Origin: Lachnospiraceae bacterium NC2008
GTDB lineage: Bacteria > Bacillota > Clostridia > Lachnospirales > Lachnospiraceae
NCBI GenBank assembly: GCA_000687675.1
Contig: JHWS01000004.1
Span: 248,001-312,000 of the forward strand
Length of the DNA: 64,000 bases
Direction: 5' to 3'
The notes beneath the pieces were generated by a model, which saw nothing but the letters and a program-made list of their open reading frames with translations, was not told where the DNA came from and did no database searches. The position numbers and the translations under genes were made by a program. Of the stretch, positions 44,198 to 52,942 are shown piece by piece. How positions within the stretch are numbered: position 1 is the first letter of the stretch; each line of letters begins with the position of its first letter.

Positions 44198-44707
44198 ATG
44201 AAGAAGAATTTATTATCAATTGTTATCCTTGCACTTCTTGTGGTAAATATCGCACTTACAACAGTTATGATGTTTACTGTTATGAAGAACGAGCAGGGAG
44301 CTGGTAAGATTATTACTGATATAGCTTCAGCACTTTCTCTTGAACTTGATAAGGGTGATGGAAAAGAAGAAGCAGAAGTATCGATTAAAGATACTGAGAT
44401 ATTTGAATATGCTGATGATATGACTATATCTCTTAAGTCAGACGGCAGCGGTTCAACAAGTTACTGCATCTGTAAGGTTTCATTATCTATCAATACAAAG
44501 GATGATGGATACAAGGATTATTCAGCTAACCCAGAGAAGTATCAGACACTTATTCAGAGTGATATCTTATCTGTTGTTAGTAGCTATACAAGAGACGAAG
44601 CACAGCTTAGTAAAGAAATTATCGAAGAGCAGATACTTAAGAATATTCAGGAAAAATACGGAACAGTTATTTACAAGGTATCATTTAGCAAGTTTATGTT
44701 TGGTTAA
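44198..44707 (+). CDS. fliL: Flagellar basal body-associated protein FliL
   Basis: The 169-residue protein has a short basic cytoplasmic end, a membrane helix (about 6-28), and a periplasm-like domain finishing in EKYGTVIYKVSFSKFMFG, as in FliL. FliL surrounds the stator and supports torque and swarming. Position between motB and fliM is the usual one. The ribosome site AGGGGAGAAT precedes the ATG. Confidence 0.88.
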   Translation: MKKNLLSIVILALLVVNIALTTVMMFTVMKNEQGAGKIITDIASALSLELDKGDGKEEAEVSIKDTEIFEYADDMTISLKSDGSGSTSYCICKVSLSINTKDDGYKDYSANPEKYQTLIQSDILSVVSSYTRDEAQLSKEIIEEQILKNIQEKYGTVIYKVSFSKFMFG

Positions 44708-44748
44708 AACCTTCGGATAAATATTCTTAAAGAACGGAGGTGAGATAG

Positions 44749-45732
44749 TTGGGCGAGGTCCTTTCCCAAAGCGAAATTGATAGTCTGCTTAGCGCATTAT
44801 CCAGCGGTGAAGTAGATGTAAACGAGATACAAAATAACGACGAGAAACAAGTCAAAGACTACGATTTCAAAAGACCGGCAAAGTTCTCGAAAGAGCATCT
44901 TAGAACTCTTGAACTTATATTTGAACATTACGGTCGACTGCTTTCGACTAACCTCCCTGTCTATCTTAGAAAAAATATACAGGTATATGTAGCCAGTTCG
45001 GAAACAGTAACATTTGCAGAATTTTCAAATGCTCTTTCCAATCCGGTTATACTTGGAATTGTAAACTTTCAACCACTTAATGGTAATATAATCGTAGAAC
45101 TTACTGCGAATATAGGATATGCAATATTAGACCGTATGCTTGGGGGACAGGGTAATACCCTAGACAAGCTGCGAGACTTCTCAGAGATAGAGATGGGTAT
45201 CTTAGATAAAGTAATGAGTTTATGTACCCAGCTGCTTCGAGAACCCTGGAAGAATGTTATTGAGATATCACCTCTCTTAGAGAGAATCGAGACCAATACA
45301 CAGTTCGCTCAGATTATTGCACCGAACGAGATGATTGCCATAGTTACGCTAAACGTAAAGCTTGGTGATGTAGATGGTTTCATGAATGTCTGCTTACCAT
45401 ATGTAACTATAGAGTCCATAATAGATAACTTAAATACAAAGTTCTGGTTCACAAATATGACCACAATAGAGGCCGAGGACCAGACCGAACTATTAGAAGC
45501 TATGCTTCGAAGAGTAGATGTACCTGTAAAGGCAGTACTTGGAAAAAGTTCAATTGCTGTTGGAGATTTCCTTGGATTACAGGTTGGAGATATTATCAAG
45601 CTTGGCAAGCGAACGGATGAAGAGCTTGATATATATGTTGGAGATATTAAGAAATTTACTGCTGTACCGGGTACGGAACATGACTCGTATGCAGCTAAGA
45701 TTACATCAATAATAAGAGAGGAGGAAGAATAA
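44749..45732 (+). CDS. fliM: Flagellar motor switch protein FliM
   Basis: The 327 residues begin with the CheY-P-binding peptide LSQSEIDSLLSAL, then KDYDFKRPAKFSKEHLRTLELIFEHYGRLLSTNL. The middle CheC-like domain has ILDRMLGGQG, and the C-terminal SpoA domain has FLGLQVGDIIKLGKRTDEEL. FliM receives the chemotaxis signal at the C ring. The TTG start is set by CGGAGGTGA at 44735-44743. fliY begins two bases after the stop. Confidence 0.96.
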   Translation: MGEVLSQSEIDSLLSALSSGEVDVNEIQNNDEKQVKDYDFKRPAKFSKEHLRTLELIFEHYGRLLSTNLPVYLRKNIQVYVASSETVTFAEFSNALSNPVILGIVNFQPLNGNIIVELTANIGYAILDRMLGGQGNTLDKLRDFSEIEMGILDKVMSLCTQLLREPWKNVIEISPLLERIETNTQFAQIIAPNEMIAIVTLNVKLGDVDGFMNVCLPYVTIESIIDNLNTKFWFTNMTTIEAEDQTELLEAMLRRVDVPVKAVLGKSSIAVGDFLGLQVGDIIKLGKRTDEELDIYVGDIKKFTAVPGTEHDSYAAKITSIIREEEE

Positions 45733-45734
45733 AA

Positions 45735-46958
45735 GTGGACGGAATGTTATCGCAAGACGAGATTAATGCATTACTGAACGGCATGGATCTTGATGGCGGC
45801 GGAGATGCTGCTGGTCCAGCTACTTCAGAAGCTGATAGCGAAGCGTCTGCTCCAGCAGCAGCACCTGCAGCTTCTTCTAACTCTGGTATAGATGAATCTT
45901 TACTTTCAGACATAGAGAAGGATGCTATCGGAGAAGTGGCCAACATCAGTATGGGCACATCTGCAACTACACTTTATTCTCTTGTAAATAGAAAGGTTAA
46001 CATCACTACACCTCAGGTATCTCTTGCTAACTGGGAAACAGTTACAAAGGAATATCCTGCACCATGTGTATTTATTCAGATTAAGTATACAATTGGTCTT
46101 GATGGTTCTAATATACTTATTCTTAAAGAAGACGATGTTAAGATAATCACAGACCTGATGATGGGCGGTGATGGTACCAATACAGAGGGTGAGCTTGGAG
46201 AACTTCATTTAAGTGCTATTTCAGAAGCAATGAACCAGATGATGGGTTCAAGTGCAACAAGCTTATCATCTATGCTTGGTAAGAAGATTGATATTAGCCC
46301 ACCTGTATCAAGCCTTGTAGATGTTTCTAATATGGATGCCAATATCGATGGCTATATGCAGGGTACATTCGTAAGAATTGCCTTTAGAATGCAGATTGGC
46401 GATTTAGTCGATTCTACTATTATTCAGTTATATCCTCTTGATTTTGCTAAGAGCTTATATGATGTATTCATGGCTCAGCAGATGGGAGGAGGAGAAGCTG
46501 CTCCAGCAGCTGCACCAGAACCTGCTCCAGCGCCAGCTCCTGCACCAGCTCCAGCTCCTGCTCCAGCAGCTGCACCAGCGCCAGCTCCTATGCCAGCTCC
46601 GCAGCCTATGCCTATGCAGGGTATGCCTATGGGCCAGCCTATGATGCAGCCACAGCCTACTATGAATGTACAGCCAGCTATGTTCCAGGCATTTACACCA
46701 GAGATGGCAGCTATGATAGGTCAGGAAAATATTGGACTTATTATGGACGTACCTCTTGAGGTTACAGTTGAGCTTGGTAGAACTCAGAAGACTATACATG
46801 ATATTCTTGATTTTTCACCAGGTACGATTATCGAGCTTGATAAGATTGCCGGTGAACCTATAGATGTACTTGTTAATGGTAAATTTGTTGCCAGAGGCGA
46901 AGTTGTAGTTATTGAAGAAAACTTCGGTGTTCGTGTAACAGAAATAATCAAGGACTAA
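45735..46958 (+). CDS. fliY: Motor switch / CheY-P phosphatase FliY (FliN-type)
   Basis: Layout: an N-terminal CheY-binding peptide LSQDEINALLNGM, a CheC-like domain with two ExxN phosphatase sites (GEVANISMG and SEAMNQMMG), a Pro/Ala/Met/Gln linker of about 60 residues (roughly 248-312), and a C-terminal FliN/SpoA domain (GLIMDVPLEVTVELGRTQKTIHDILDFSPGTIIELDK). It forms part of the C ring and dephosphorylates CheY-P. The GTG at 45735 lies ten bases after AGGAGG; ATG 45744 is an alternative. The linker is encoded by imperfect repeats of GCTCCAGCA type. Confidence 0.95.
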   Translation: MDGMLSQDEINALLNGMDLDGGGDAAGPATSEADSEASAPAAAPAASSNSGIDESLLSDIEKDAIGEVANISMGTSATTLYSLVNRKVNITTPQVSLANWETVTKEYPAPCVFIQIKYTIGLDGSNILILKEDDVKIITDLMMGGDGTNTEGELGELHLSAISEAMNQMMGSSATSLSSMLGKKIDISPPVSSLVDVSNMDANIDGYMQGTFVRIAFRMQIGDLVDSTIIQLYPLDFAKSLYDVFMAQQMGGGEAAPAAAPEPAPAPAPAPAPAPAPAAAPAPAPMPAPQPMPMQGMPMGQPMMQPQPTMNVQPAMFQAFTPEMAAMIGQENIGLIMDVPLEVTVELGRTQKTIHDILDFSPGTIIELDKIAGEPIDVLVNGKFVARGEVVVIEENFGVRVTEIIKD

Positions 46959-46961
46959 ATT

Positions 46962-47396
46962 ATGTTATTATACGCTGATAGAGTAGATAGTATAGCTAGT
47001 TTTTTCACGGTTCTTGTAATATTTATATTTATTCTTGTTATTACTTACTTTACTACCAGATATATAGCTAATTATCAGAAGGGTAAGTTTGGTGGTAAGA
47101 ATATTAAGGTTATTGAGTCAGCAAGACTTACAACTAACAAGTTTCTCCAGATAGTGCAGATTGGTGATGAGTATTTTGCCATAGCACTTGGAAAAGATGA
47201 GGTAACATTTATCTCTAAGCTTGATAAGGATAATCTTAATCTTACAGAAGTAGATGCTGACCTTCCAGGATTTAAAGAAATCTTTGAGAAGGCTAAGGCG
47301 AAGCTTGTTAAGAAGAACGATGATTTAAGTAATATTAAGAGCGATTCAAATAATGAATCAGATCTTGAATCTAAAAAAAGTGAGAATCAGGAATAA
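46962..47396 (+). CDS. fliO: Flagellar biosynthesis protein FliO
   Basis: The 144-residue protein has an N-terminal segment, a membrane helix at about 14-33 (FTVLVIFIFILVITYF), and the FliO domain FGGKNIKVIESARLTTNKFLQIVQIGDEYFAIALGKDEVTFISKL. It scaffolds FliP assembly into the export gate. It begins three bases after fliY; the cheY gene that commonly lies between them in related genomes is not present. The ribosome site is weak (AAGGA). The charged C-terminal tail overlaps an alternative in-frame start of fliP only if that start is used. Confidence 0.88.
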   Translation: MLLYADRVDSIASFFTVLVIFIFILVITYFTTRYIANYQKGKFGGKNIKVIESARLTTNKFLQIVQIGDEYFAIALGKDEVTFISKLDKDNLNLTEVDADLPGFKEIFEKAKAKLVKKNDDLSNIKSDSNNESDLESKKSENQE

Positions 47397-47406
47397 GCTA
47401 TTACAC

Positions 47407-48288
47407 ATGATTAATATATTATCTTTAAAAAAATCAATAAAAATAATATTTAAATCAGTATGCCTGCTTTTATTAGTAGGCATACTTTGTATGTGGAGTC
47501 CGCTTACAGTCCATGCTACTGATACTGGTGGCACAGACCCAGGAGACACAGAGGAAAGAACATACGAAGACGAACCAGGCTCATCTGACAATGCTGATGA
47601 GAATTCTGACCTTAATGTTGGCAACAGATTCACAGTCACAGTTGATCAGAGTAATGGTTCTATTAATGGCGCTCTTAGAATACTTCTTATTCTTACAGCT
47701 ATCGCCATACTTCCTCTGCTTCTTATAATGCTTACGTCATTTACACGTATCATTATAGTTCTTCACTTTACTAGAACGGCACTTAATACCCAGACCACGC
47801 CGCCTAACCAGGTACTTCTTGGACTGGCTCTGTTTTTAACCATATATATTATGTCTCCAGTTATTACTAATATATATGGAACTGCTATTAAGCCACTTGA
47901 TGAAGGAAAGATTACACCTCAGGAAGCTTACGAGGCTGGTATCGTTCCACTTCGAGAGTTTATGTATCAGCAGACTCAGATGAAGGATGTATCTACATTT
48001 ATGGAGATAGCTGGTCACACAGACTGGGATGGCAATCCTGACGATGTACCTACAACAGTACTTATTCCTTCATTTATGCTTTCGGAACTGAGAACGGCAT
48101 TTATCATCGGGTTCCTGATTTATATACCGTTTTTAATTATAGATATGGTTGTTGCCTCGGTACTTATGAGTATGGGTATGATGATGCTTCCGCCAACTAC
48201 CATATCCATGCCATTTAAGATTCTCTTATTTGTTTTAGCAGATGGATGGGATCTTATAATTGTAAATTTAGTTAAGACCTTTATGTGA
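47407..48288 (+). CDS. fliP: Flagellar export gate protein FliP
   Basis: A signal peptide (basic start, hydrophobic core to about residue 28, cleavage near VHA) precedes an acidic mature N-terminus. The FliP core follows: ILLILTAIAILPLLLIMLTSFTRIIIVLHFTRTALNTQTTPPNQVLLGLALFLT and FIIGFLIYIPFLIIDMVVASVLMSMGMMMLPPTTISMPFKILLFVLADGW. I take ATG 47407 (293 residues), which gives a normal signal peptide; an ATG at 47353 inside fliO would add 18 charged residues. Spacing to the nearest AGGA is 13 bases. FliP forms the gate with FliQ and FliR. Confidence 0.94.
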   Translation: MINILSLKKSIKIIFKSVCLLLLVGILCMWSPLTVHATDTGGTDPGDTEERTYEDEPGSSDNADENSDLNVGNRFTVTVDQSNGSINGALRILLILTAIAILPLLLIMLTSFTRIIIVLHFTRTALNTQTTPPNQVLLGLALFLTIYIMSPVITNIYGTAIKPLDEGKITPQEAYEAGIVPLREFMYQQTQMKDVSTFMEIAGHTDWDGNPDDVPTTVLIPSFMLSELRTAFIIGFLIYIPFLIIDMVVASVLMSMGMMMLPPTTISMPFKILLFVLADGWDLIIVNLVKTFM

Positions 48289-48316
48289 CGGAGCCTATGG
48301 AGGCCGATGCCTACAT

Positions 48317-48388
48317 GTTTTACCGCCCTTGCGGCATAGAGGTATATTAACGGTTTTATCGCCCTTGCGGCATAGAAGTATATTACCG
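48317..48388 (+). repeat. Tandem 36-base direct repeat before fliQ
   Basis: Two adjacent 36-base units (48317-48352, 48353-48388) differ at only three positions. Each begins GTTTTA and contains the hairpin CCGC-CCTT-GCGG or its one-base variant, then CATAGA and GTATATTA. They fill half of the 142-base gap between fliP and fliQ, where most relatives have almost no gap. Confidence 0.85.
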
Positions 48389-48430
48389 GCTTTAGAACCA
48401 GTTAGATGATAATTAAGAAAGGAGAAGAGT

Positions 48431-48700
48431 ATGGGTGTAGAAGAAGTAACCAGCATAGTTTCTGATGCCTTATTTACTGTAATTAAGACTGTAGCGCCTG
48501 TGCTTCTTGTTTCCTTAATTATTGGTTTAATAATAAGTATTTTTCAAACTGTAACATCTATTCAGGAGCAGACTCTAACATTTGTTCCTAAGGTAATATG
48601 TGTATTTTTAACTATTATTATCCTTGGTCACTGGATGCTTAATAACATGGTTTCATATATGACCAACCTGTGGTCAGACTTTACTATATATATTAGGTAG
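48431..48700 (+). CDS. fliQ: Flagellar export gate protein FliQ
   Basis: The 89-residue protein has two membrane helices (about 16-40 and 52-75) and the FliQ signature APVLLVSLIIGLIISIFQTVTSIQEQTLTFVPKV. It packs around FliP/FliR in the export gate. Its ribosome site AAAGGAGAAG is strong. The gap upstream holds a tandem repeat rather than the short spacer normally seen. Confidence 0.95.
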   Translation: MGVEEVTSIVSDALFTVIKTVAPVLLVSLIIGLIISIFQTVTSIQEQTLTFVPKVICVFLTIIILGHWMLNNMVSYMTNLWSDFTIYIR

Positions 48701-48706
48701 GGGTAT

Positions 48707-49495
48707 ATGATTGATTACTCATTTCCCCTTGAGGAACTGGAGTATTACCTCTTAATTCTTGTAAGGGTTTCAGCATTCATATTTGTGGCGCCTTTCTTTG
48801 GTATGAATACCATTCCGCGTATTGTGAAAGCAGCATTTAGCTGCTTTATTGCTATGGTTATATATGCAACCATAACTCCTCACATCTACCCAGCTTATAC
48901 TACAATATTTGAATATGCCATCGTTGTTATGAAGGAAGCTATAGTAGGACTTCTTGTAGGTCTAGGAGCCCAGTTCTGTATGCTTATTGTTTCCTTTGCT
49001 GGACATATTGTTGATACTGAGATTGGTTTTGGTATGGCTCAGCTCTTTGATCCTGCTTCAAGGATGCAGGTAACTCTTACAGGTATGCTATACCAATATA
49101 CATTCTTCTTATTGTTTTTAGTAACTGGTATGTATACATATCTGCTTACAGCACTAAGCGAGACATTTACCCTTATTCCTGTAGGTCAGGCCCAGCTGCT
49201 TCTTTACGACATCTACAATGCATTTCTGGATTTTATGTCTAACTTTTTAATTATAGGATTTAGAATTGCCCTTCCTATTTTTGGAACAACCCTGCTTCTA
49301 AACTCTGTACTTGGTATTATGGCCAAGGTATCGCCACAGATGAATATGTTCGCTGTTGGTCTTCAGATTAAGGTATTGGTTGGACTTATAGTTTTATACT
49401 TAACATGCGCACTGCTTCCAGTTGCTTCAAACTTTATCTTTAGACAGATGAAGGTTATGATTGTTACATTTGTGAAGGCTCTGGGCGGAGGCTAA
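48707..49495 (+). CDS. fliR: Flagellar export gate protein FliR
   Basis: The 262-residue polytopic protein shows VRVSAFIFVAPFFGMNTIPRIVKAAFSCFIAMV, GLGAQFCMLIVSFAGHIVDTEIGFGMAQLFDPAS and a C-terminal helix pair near MNMFAVGLQIKVLVGLIVLY. These are FliR hallmarks. It completes the FliPQR gate. It starts six bases after fliQ with AGGGGT as the ribosome site, and flhB begins five bases later. Confidence 0.95.
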   Translation: MIDYSFPLEELEYYLLILVRVSAFIFVAPFFGMNTIPRIVKAAFSCFIAMVIYATITPHIYPAYTTIFEYAIVVMKEAIVGLLVGLGAQFCMLIVSFAGHIVDTEIGFGMAQLFDPASRMQVTLTGMLYQYTFFLLFLVTGMYTYLLTALSETFTLIPVGQAQLLLYDIYNAFLDFMSNFLIIGFRIALPIFGTTLLLNSVLGIMAKVSPQMNMFAVGLQIKVLVGLIVLYLTCALLPVASNFIFRQMKVMIVTFVKALGGG

Positions 49496-49500
49496 TACAG

Positions 49501-50610
49501 ATGCTTTTATATAACTTACAGTACTTTGCAAAAGATGGTCCTGGCGGTGAGAAGACAGAGGAACCTACTTCCAAGAAGCTTGAAGATGCCAGGAAAGAAG
49601 GACAGGTAGCCAAAAGTAAAGAGATAGCATCTTCTCTTATACTCTTTGGTCTTTTTCTAATGCTTAAGTTATATTCTGGCATAATGGGAGAGGACTTCTT
49701 AGAGAACTTTCACCTTTATTTTGGCAAGATTCCAGATGCTGTTAAGTTAATTAATGGAAGAATAGAGATTAGGACATTTACAGATATAGTTTCTGGGGCA
49801 ATTATTAAGATGGTTCTTACCTGTTTGCCTTTCTTATTAATGGGCTTTCTTGTTTCATTTCTTGCAGACCTTATTCAGGTAAAATGGAAGCCTACAACCA
49901 AGCCTCTTAAGCCAAAATTCAGCAAGCTCAATCCAATTAATGGGATAAAGAGACTTTTTAGCTTACAGTCACTTGTGGAGCTTCTTAAGTCCCTTCTTAA
50001 AATAGGTGTAATTATACTTGTTATTAGTGGTGACATCAGGAAGGCCTACAATATGCTTTTTATGTTGTATGATATGCCACTTATGCAGGCTGTCCTTCTT
50101 ATTAGTAATCTTATTGTTAATATAGGCCTTAAGATATCAGCTATATTCCTTATTATTGCTGCTGGAGACCTTTTATTCCAAAAGTGGAAGTTCCATGAGG
50201 ATATGAAGATGACCAAGCAGGAAGTTAAAGATGAATATAAAAATGCTGAAGGAGATCCTCAGGTTAAAAGCCAGATTAAGGCTAGGATGAGACAGGCATC
50301 ACAGCGCCGTATGATGAACAATCTTCCTAAGGCCGATGTAGTTATTACAAACCCTACTCACTATGCTGTAGCAATAGTCTATGACCGCGAGATGGGAGTT
50401 GCTCCTATAGTTATAGCCAAGGGTGCCGATTATATGGCACAGAAGATAAAAGAGAAGGCCAGAGAAAATGATATCGAAATCGTTGAAAACAAGCCTCTTG
50501 CCCGTAGCTTATACAGGTCTGTAGAAATCGGAGAGCAGGTGCCACCAGAGCTCTACGTAGCCGTGGCCGAAGTCTTGGCGTATGTCTATAAACTTAAGGG
50601 TAAGGTTTAA
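49501..50610 (+). CDS. flhB: Flagellar export switch protein FlhB
   Basis: The 369-residue protein has the N-terminal GEKTEEPTSKKLEDARKEGQVAKSKE, four membrane helices, and a cytoplasmic domain with the self-cleavage site NPTH at about residue 284 followed by YAVAIVYD. Cleavage between Asn and Pro, with FliK, switches export from rod/hook to filament proteins. The first ten residues (MLLYNLQYFA) are a common clostridial FlhB start. Two hairpins follow the stop, marking the end of this transcription unit. Confidence 0.96.
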   Translation: MLLYNLQYFAKDGPGGEKTEEPTSKKLEDARKEGQVAKSKEIASSLILFGLFLMLKLYSGIMGEDFLENFHLYFGKIPDAVKLINGRIEIRTFTDIVSGAIIKMVLTCLPFLLMGFLVSFLADLIQVKWKPTTKPLKPKFSKLNPINGIKRLFSLQSLVELLKSLLKIGVIILVISGDIRKAYNMLFMLYDMPLMQAVLLISNLIVNIGLKISAIFLIIAAGDLLFQKWKFHEDMKMTKQEVKDEYKNAEGDPQVKSQIKARMRQASQRRMMNNLPKADVVITNPTHYAVAIVYDREMGVAPIVIAKGADYMAQKIKEKARENDIEIVENKPLARSLYRSVEIGEQVPPELYVAVAEVLAYVYKLKGKV

Positions 50611-50628
50611 GCTACCTCGGCTAAAACA

Positions 50629-50682
50629 CGAAAAAAAGCCCTCGCGCCCGCTAGGGCGCTTTCGTCTGTCACTATGTGACAC
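50629..50682 (+). terminator. Paired hairpins after flhB
   Basis: GCGCCC-GCTA-GGGCGC (50644-50659), extended by CGAAA/TTTCG, is followed by TGTCAC-TAT-GTGACA (50667-50681). The T run is short, so termination may be partial. The second palindrome could also be an operator. Confidence 0.55.
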
Positions 50683-50732
50683 AACCTAAATCTCCTATAT
50701 GATGTATACCCCTAAATAAAACAAACTATATA

Positions 50733-50761
50733 TTGAAGAATCCCTCCTTACTCTGTATAAT
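50733..50761 (+). promoter_or_regulatory. Sigma-A promoter for the flhA operon
   Basis: TTGAAG (50733-50738), a 17-base spacer and TATAAT (50756-50761) lie within the 262-base gap between flhB and flhA. The leader then carries a short open frame at 50790. Confidence 0.75.
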
Positions 50762-50789
50762 ATAAGATGGATTTTTTATAAGGGATATT

Positions 50790-50849
50790 ATGCCCAAAAG
50801 TAGGACCAGACCCGCAAAATCCAATAATAAACAGGGCGGCTTACAGTAG
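50790..50849 (+). CDS. Possible 19-residue basic leader peptide before flhA
   Basis: AAGGGA sits five bases before an ATG that opens MPKSRTRPAKSNNKQGGLQ and stops at TAG, 23 bases before the flhA start. It lies just downstream of the flhA promoter. It is short enough to be chance. The good ribosome site and placement make a regulatory leader possible. Confidence 0.35.
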   Translation: MPKSRTRPAKSNNKQGGLQ

Positions 50850-50872
50850 TAAAAGAAGGGAGGATAATCACA

Positions 50873-52906
50873 GTGAAAAAAGCGGATGTAGCTGTAGCTA
50901 TATATGTACTAGCTGCTTTTGTTATGATGATTATCCCTATTCCGAATGTCTTACTGGACATCCTTCTTGCTATAAACATGTCCGTAGCATTTACCATACT
51001 TTTTACTACTATGTTCGTTCAGGAAGTTCTGGATATGTCTTTCTATCCAACAGTTCTTCTTTTCACCACAATTTTTAGAATATCTCTGAATATTTCATCT
51101 ACAAGACTTATCTTATCAACTGGTGATCCAGGTAAGGTTGTTGCTACATTTGGTAACTATGTAGGTGGTGGTGACCTGGTTATTGGTATTATAGTCTTTA
51201 TCATTATGATCATTATCCAGTTTATGGTTATCAACAAGGGTTCTGAACGAGTTGCTGAAGTAACTGCAAGATTCACCCTGGATGCTATGCCTGGTAAGCA
51301 GATGGCTATCGATGCTGACCTTAATACTGGTACTATTACAGATGCTGAAGCAAAGAAGAGAAGAGATAAGATTCAGGAAGAAGCAAGCTTCTTCGGTTCC
51401 ATGGACGGTGCTGTTAAGTACGTAAAGGGAGATGCTACAGCAGGTCTTATTATTACAGCAGTTAATATTATAGGTGGTATTGCAATGGGTATGCTTAGAC
51501 AGAAGCTCTCATTCGATGCTGCTATTGATAAATATATTATCCTTACAATCGGTGATGGTCTTGTATCACAGATTCCATCACTTCTTATTTCACTTTCAAC
51601 TGGTATCTTAGTTACTAAGGGTTCTAAGGAATCTGACTTTGGTACTGTACTAGTCAGCCAGTTATTTGGTATTCCTAAGGTACTTTATCTTGTAGGTGCA
51701 GTACTTTGCGTACTTGGTATTGTTACACCACTTAACCCAGTGTTATTTATTGGCCTTGGTATAGCATTTATCATCTCTGGTAGAAGTATTGCCAAGACAA
51801 TTAAAACTGAACAGATTGAAAGTGACGTGGAGAAGGCAGAGGAAGAAGCAGAAGAAATCCGAAAACCGGAGAATGTTACAGCACTTCTTTCTGTTGACCC
51901 AATCGAGCTTGAATTTGGTTATGGTATTATCCCACTTGCTGATGCAAATCAGGGCGGTGACCTTCTTGACCGAGTTGTTATGATTAGACGTCAGATAGCA
52001 CTGGAACTTGGTACAGTAGTTCCTATTATCCGTCTTCGAGATAATATCCAGCTTAATCCTAACCAGTACATAATTAAGATTAAGGGTATACAGGTTAGTG
52101 AGGGTGAGATTTTATTCGACCATTATCTTGCCATGAATCCGGGATTTGTAGATGAGGAGATTACTGGTATACCTACATTTGAACCTTCCTTCCATCTTCC
52201 TGCAACATGGATTACAGAAGGACAGAGAGAAAGAGCAGAGACTCTTGGTTATACAGTAGTTGACCCACCATCAATTATAGCTACACATCTTACTGAGATA
52301 ATTAGACAGCATATTGCTGAACTTCTTACCCGTCAGGATGTACAGAACCTTGTTGATAACCTTAAGGAATCTAATCCTTCAATTGTTGAAGAACTTATTC
52401 CTAAGCTTCTTGGTCTTGGTGAGATACAGAAGGTACTTCAGAATCTTCTTTCTGAAGAGATATCTATAAGAGATTTACTTTCTATCTTCGAGTGTTTGGC
52501 TGACCATGCAACAGTTACAAGGGACACAGACCTGCTTACAGAATATGTAAGACAGTCACTTAAGAGAGCTATATCAAGTAAGTTCTTTGGTGGCAACCAG
52601 GCTGTTAGCGTAGTAACTCTTGATCCTAAGGTTGAACAGGAAATTATGGGTTCTGTTAAGCAGTCAGAACAGGGGGCATATATTACACTTGCTCCAGATA
52701 GAATAAAGCAGATTATAGATAGTGCTAAAGTTGAAGTTAAGAAGCTTGAAGATATAGGTAAGAGCCCTATTATTTTAACTTCTCCAATAGTCAGAATGTA
52801 TTTCAAAAAAATCACTGAAGATTACTTTAAGAACCTTGCGGTTATATCGTATAATGAGGTGGAGTCTGACGTGGAACTTCAGTCAGTGGGCATGATTAGC
52901 GCATAA
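50873..52906 (+). CDS. flhA: Flagellar export gate protein FlhA
   Basis: The 677 residues match FlhA. The N-terminal membrane half has PIPNVLLDILLAINMSVAFTILFTTMFVQ and the conserved FHIPEP region ARFTLDAMPGKQMAIDADLNTGTITDAEAKKRR. The cytoplasmic ring-forming domain has LELGTVVPIIRLRDNIQLNPNQYIIKIKG and TRQDVQNLVDNLKESNPSIVEELIPKLL. It is the nonameric ring through which substrates enter the gate. The GTG start follows AAGGGAGGAT. It opens an operon with flhF, flhG and the PilZ gene. Confidence 0.97.
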   Translation: MKKADVAVAIYVLAAFVMMIIPIPNVLLDILLAINMSVAFTILFTTMFVQEVLDMSFYPTVLLFTTIFRISLNISSTRLILSTGDPGKVVATFGNYVGGGDLVIGIIVFIIMIIIQFMVINKGSERVAEVTARFTLDAMPGKQMAIDADLNTGTITDAEAKKRRDKIQEEASFFGSMDGAVKYVKGDATAGLIITAVNIIGGIAMGMLRQKLSFDAAIDKYIILTIGDGLVSQIPSLLISLSTGILVTKGSKESDFGTVLVSQLFGIPKVLYLVGAVLCVLGIVTPLNPVLFIGLGIAFIISGRSIAKTIKTEQIESDVEKAEEEAEEIRKPENVTALLSVDPIELEFGYGIIPLADANQGGDLLDRVVMIRRQIALELGTVVPIIRLRDNIQLNPNQYIIKIKGIQVSEGEILFDHYLAMNPGFVDEEITGIPTFEPSFHLPATWITEGQRERAETLGYTVVDPPSIIATHLTEIIRQHIAELLTRQDVQNLVDNLKESNPSIVEELIPKLLGLGEIQKVLQNLLSEEISIRDLLSIFECLADHATVTRDTDLLTEYVRQSLKRAISSKFFGGNQAVSVVTLDPKVEQEIMGSVKQSEQGAYITLAPDRIKQIIDSAKVEVKKLEDIGKSPIILTSPIVRMYFKKITEDYFKNLAVISYNEVESDVELQSVGMISA

Positions 52907-52942
52907 ATATATATTCATTTAATAAGTGAGAGGCATACTTAG

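Noticed and set aside
47353-47406. Longer FliP start inside fliO
   Set aside because: It adds charged residues before the signal peptide and has no ribosome site; the shorter form has a normal signal peptide.
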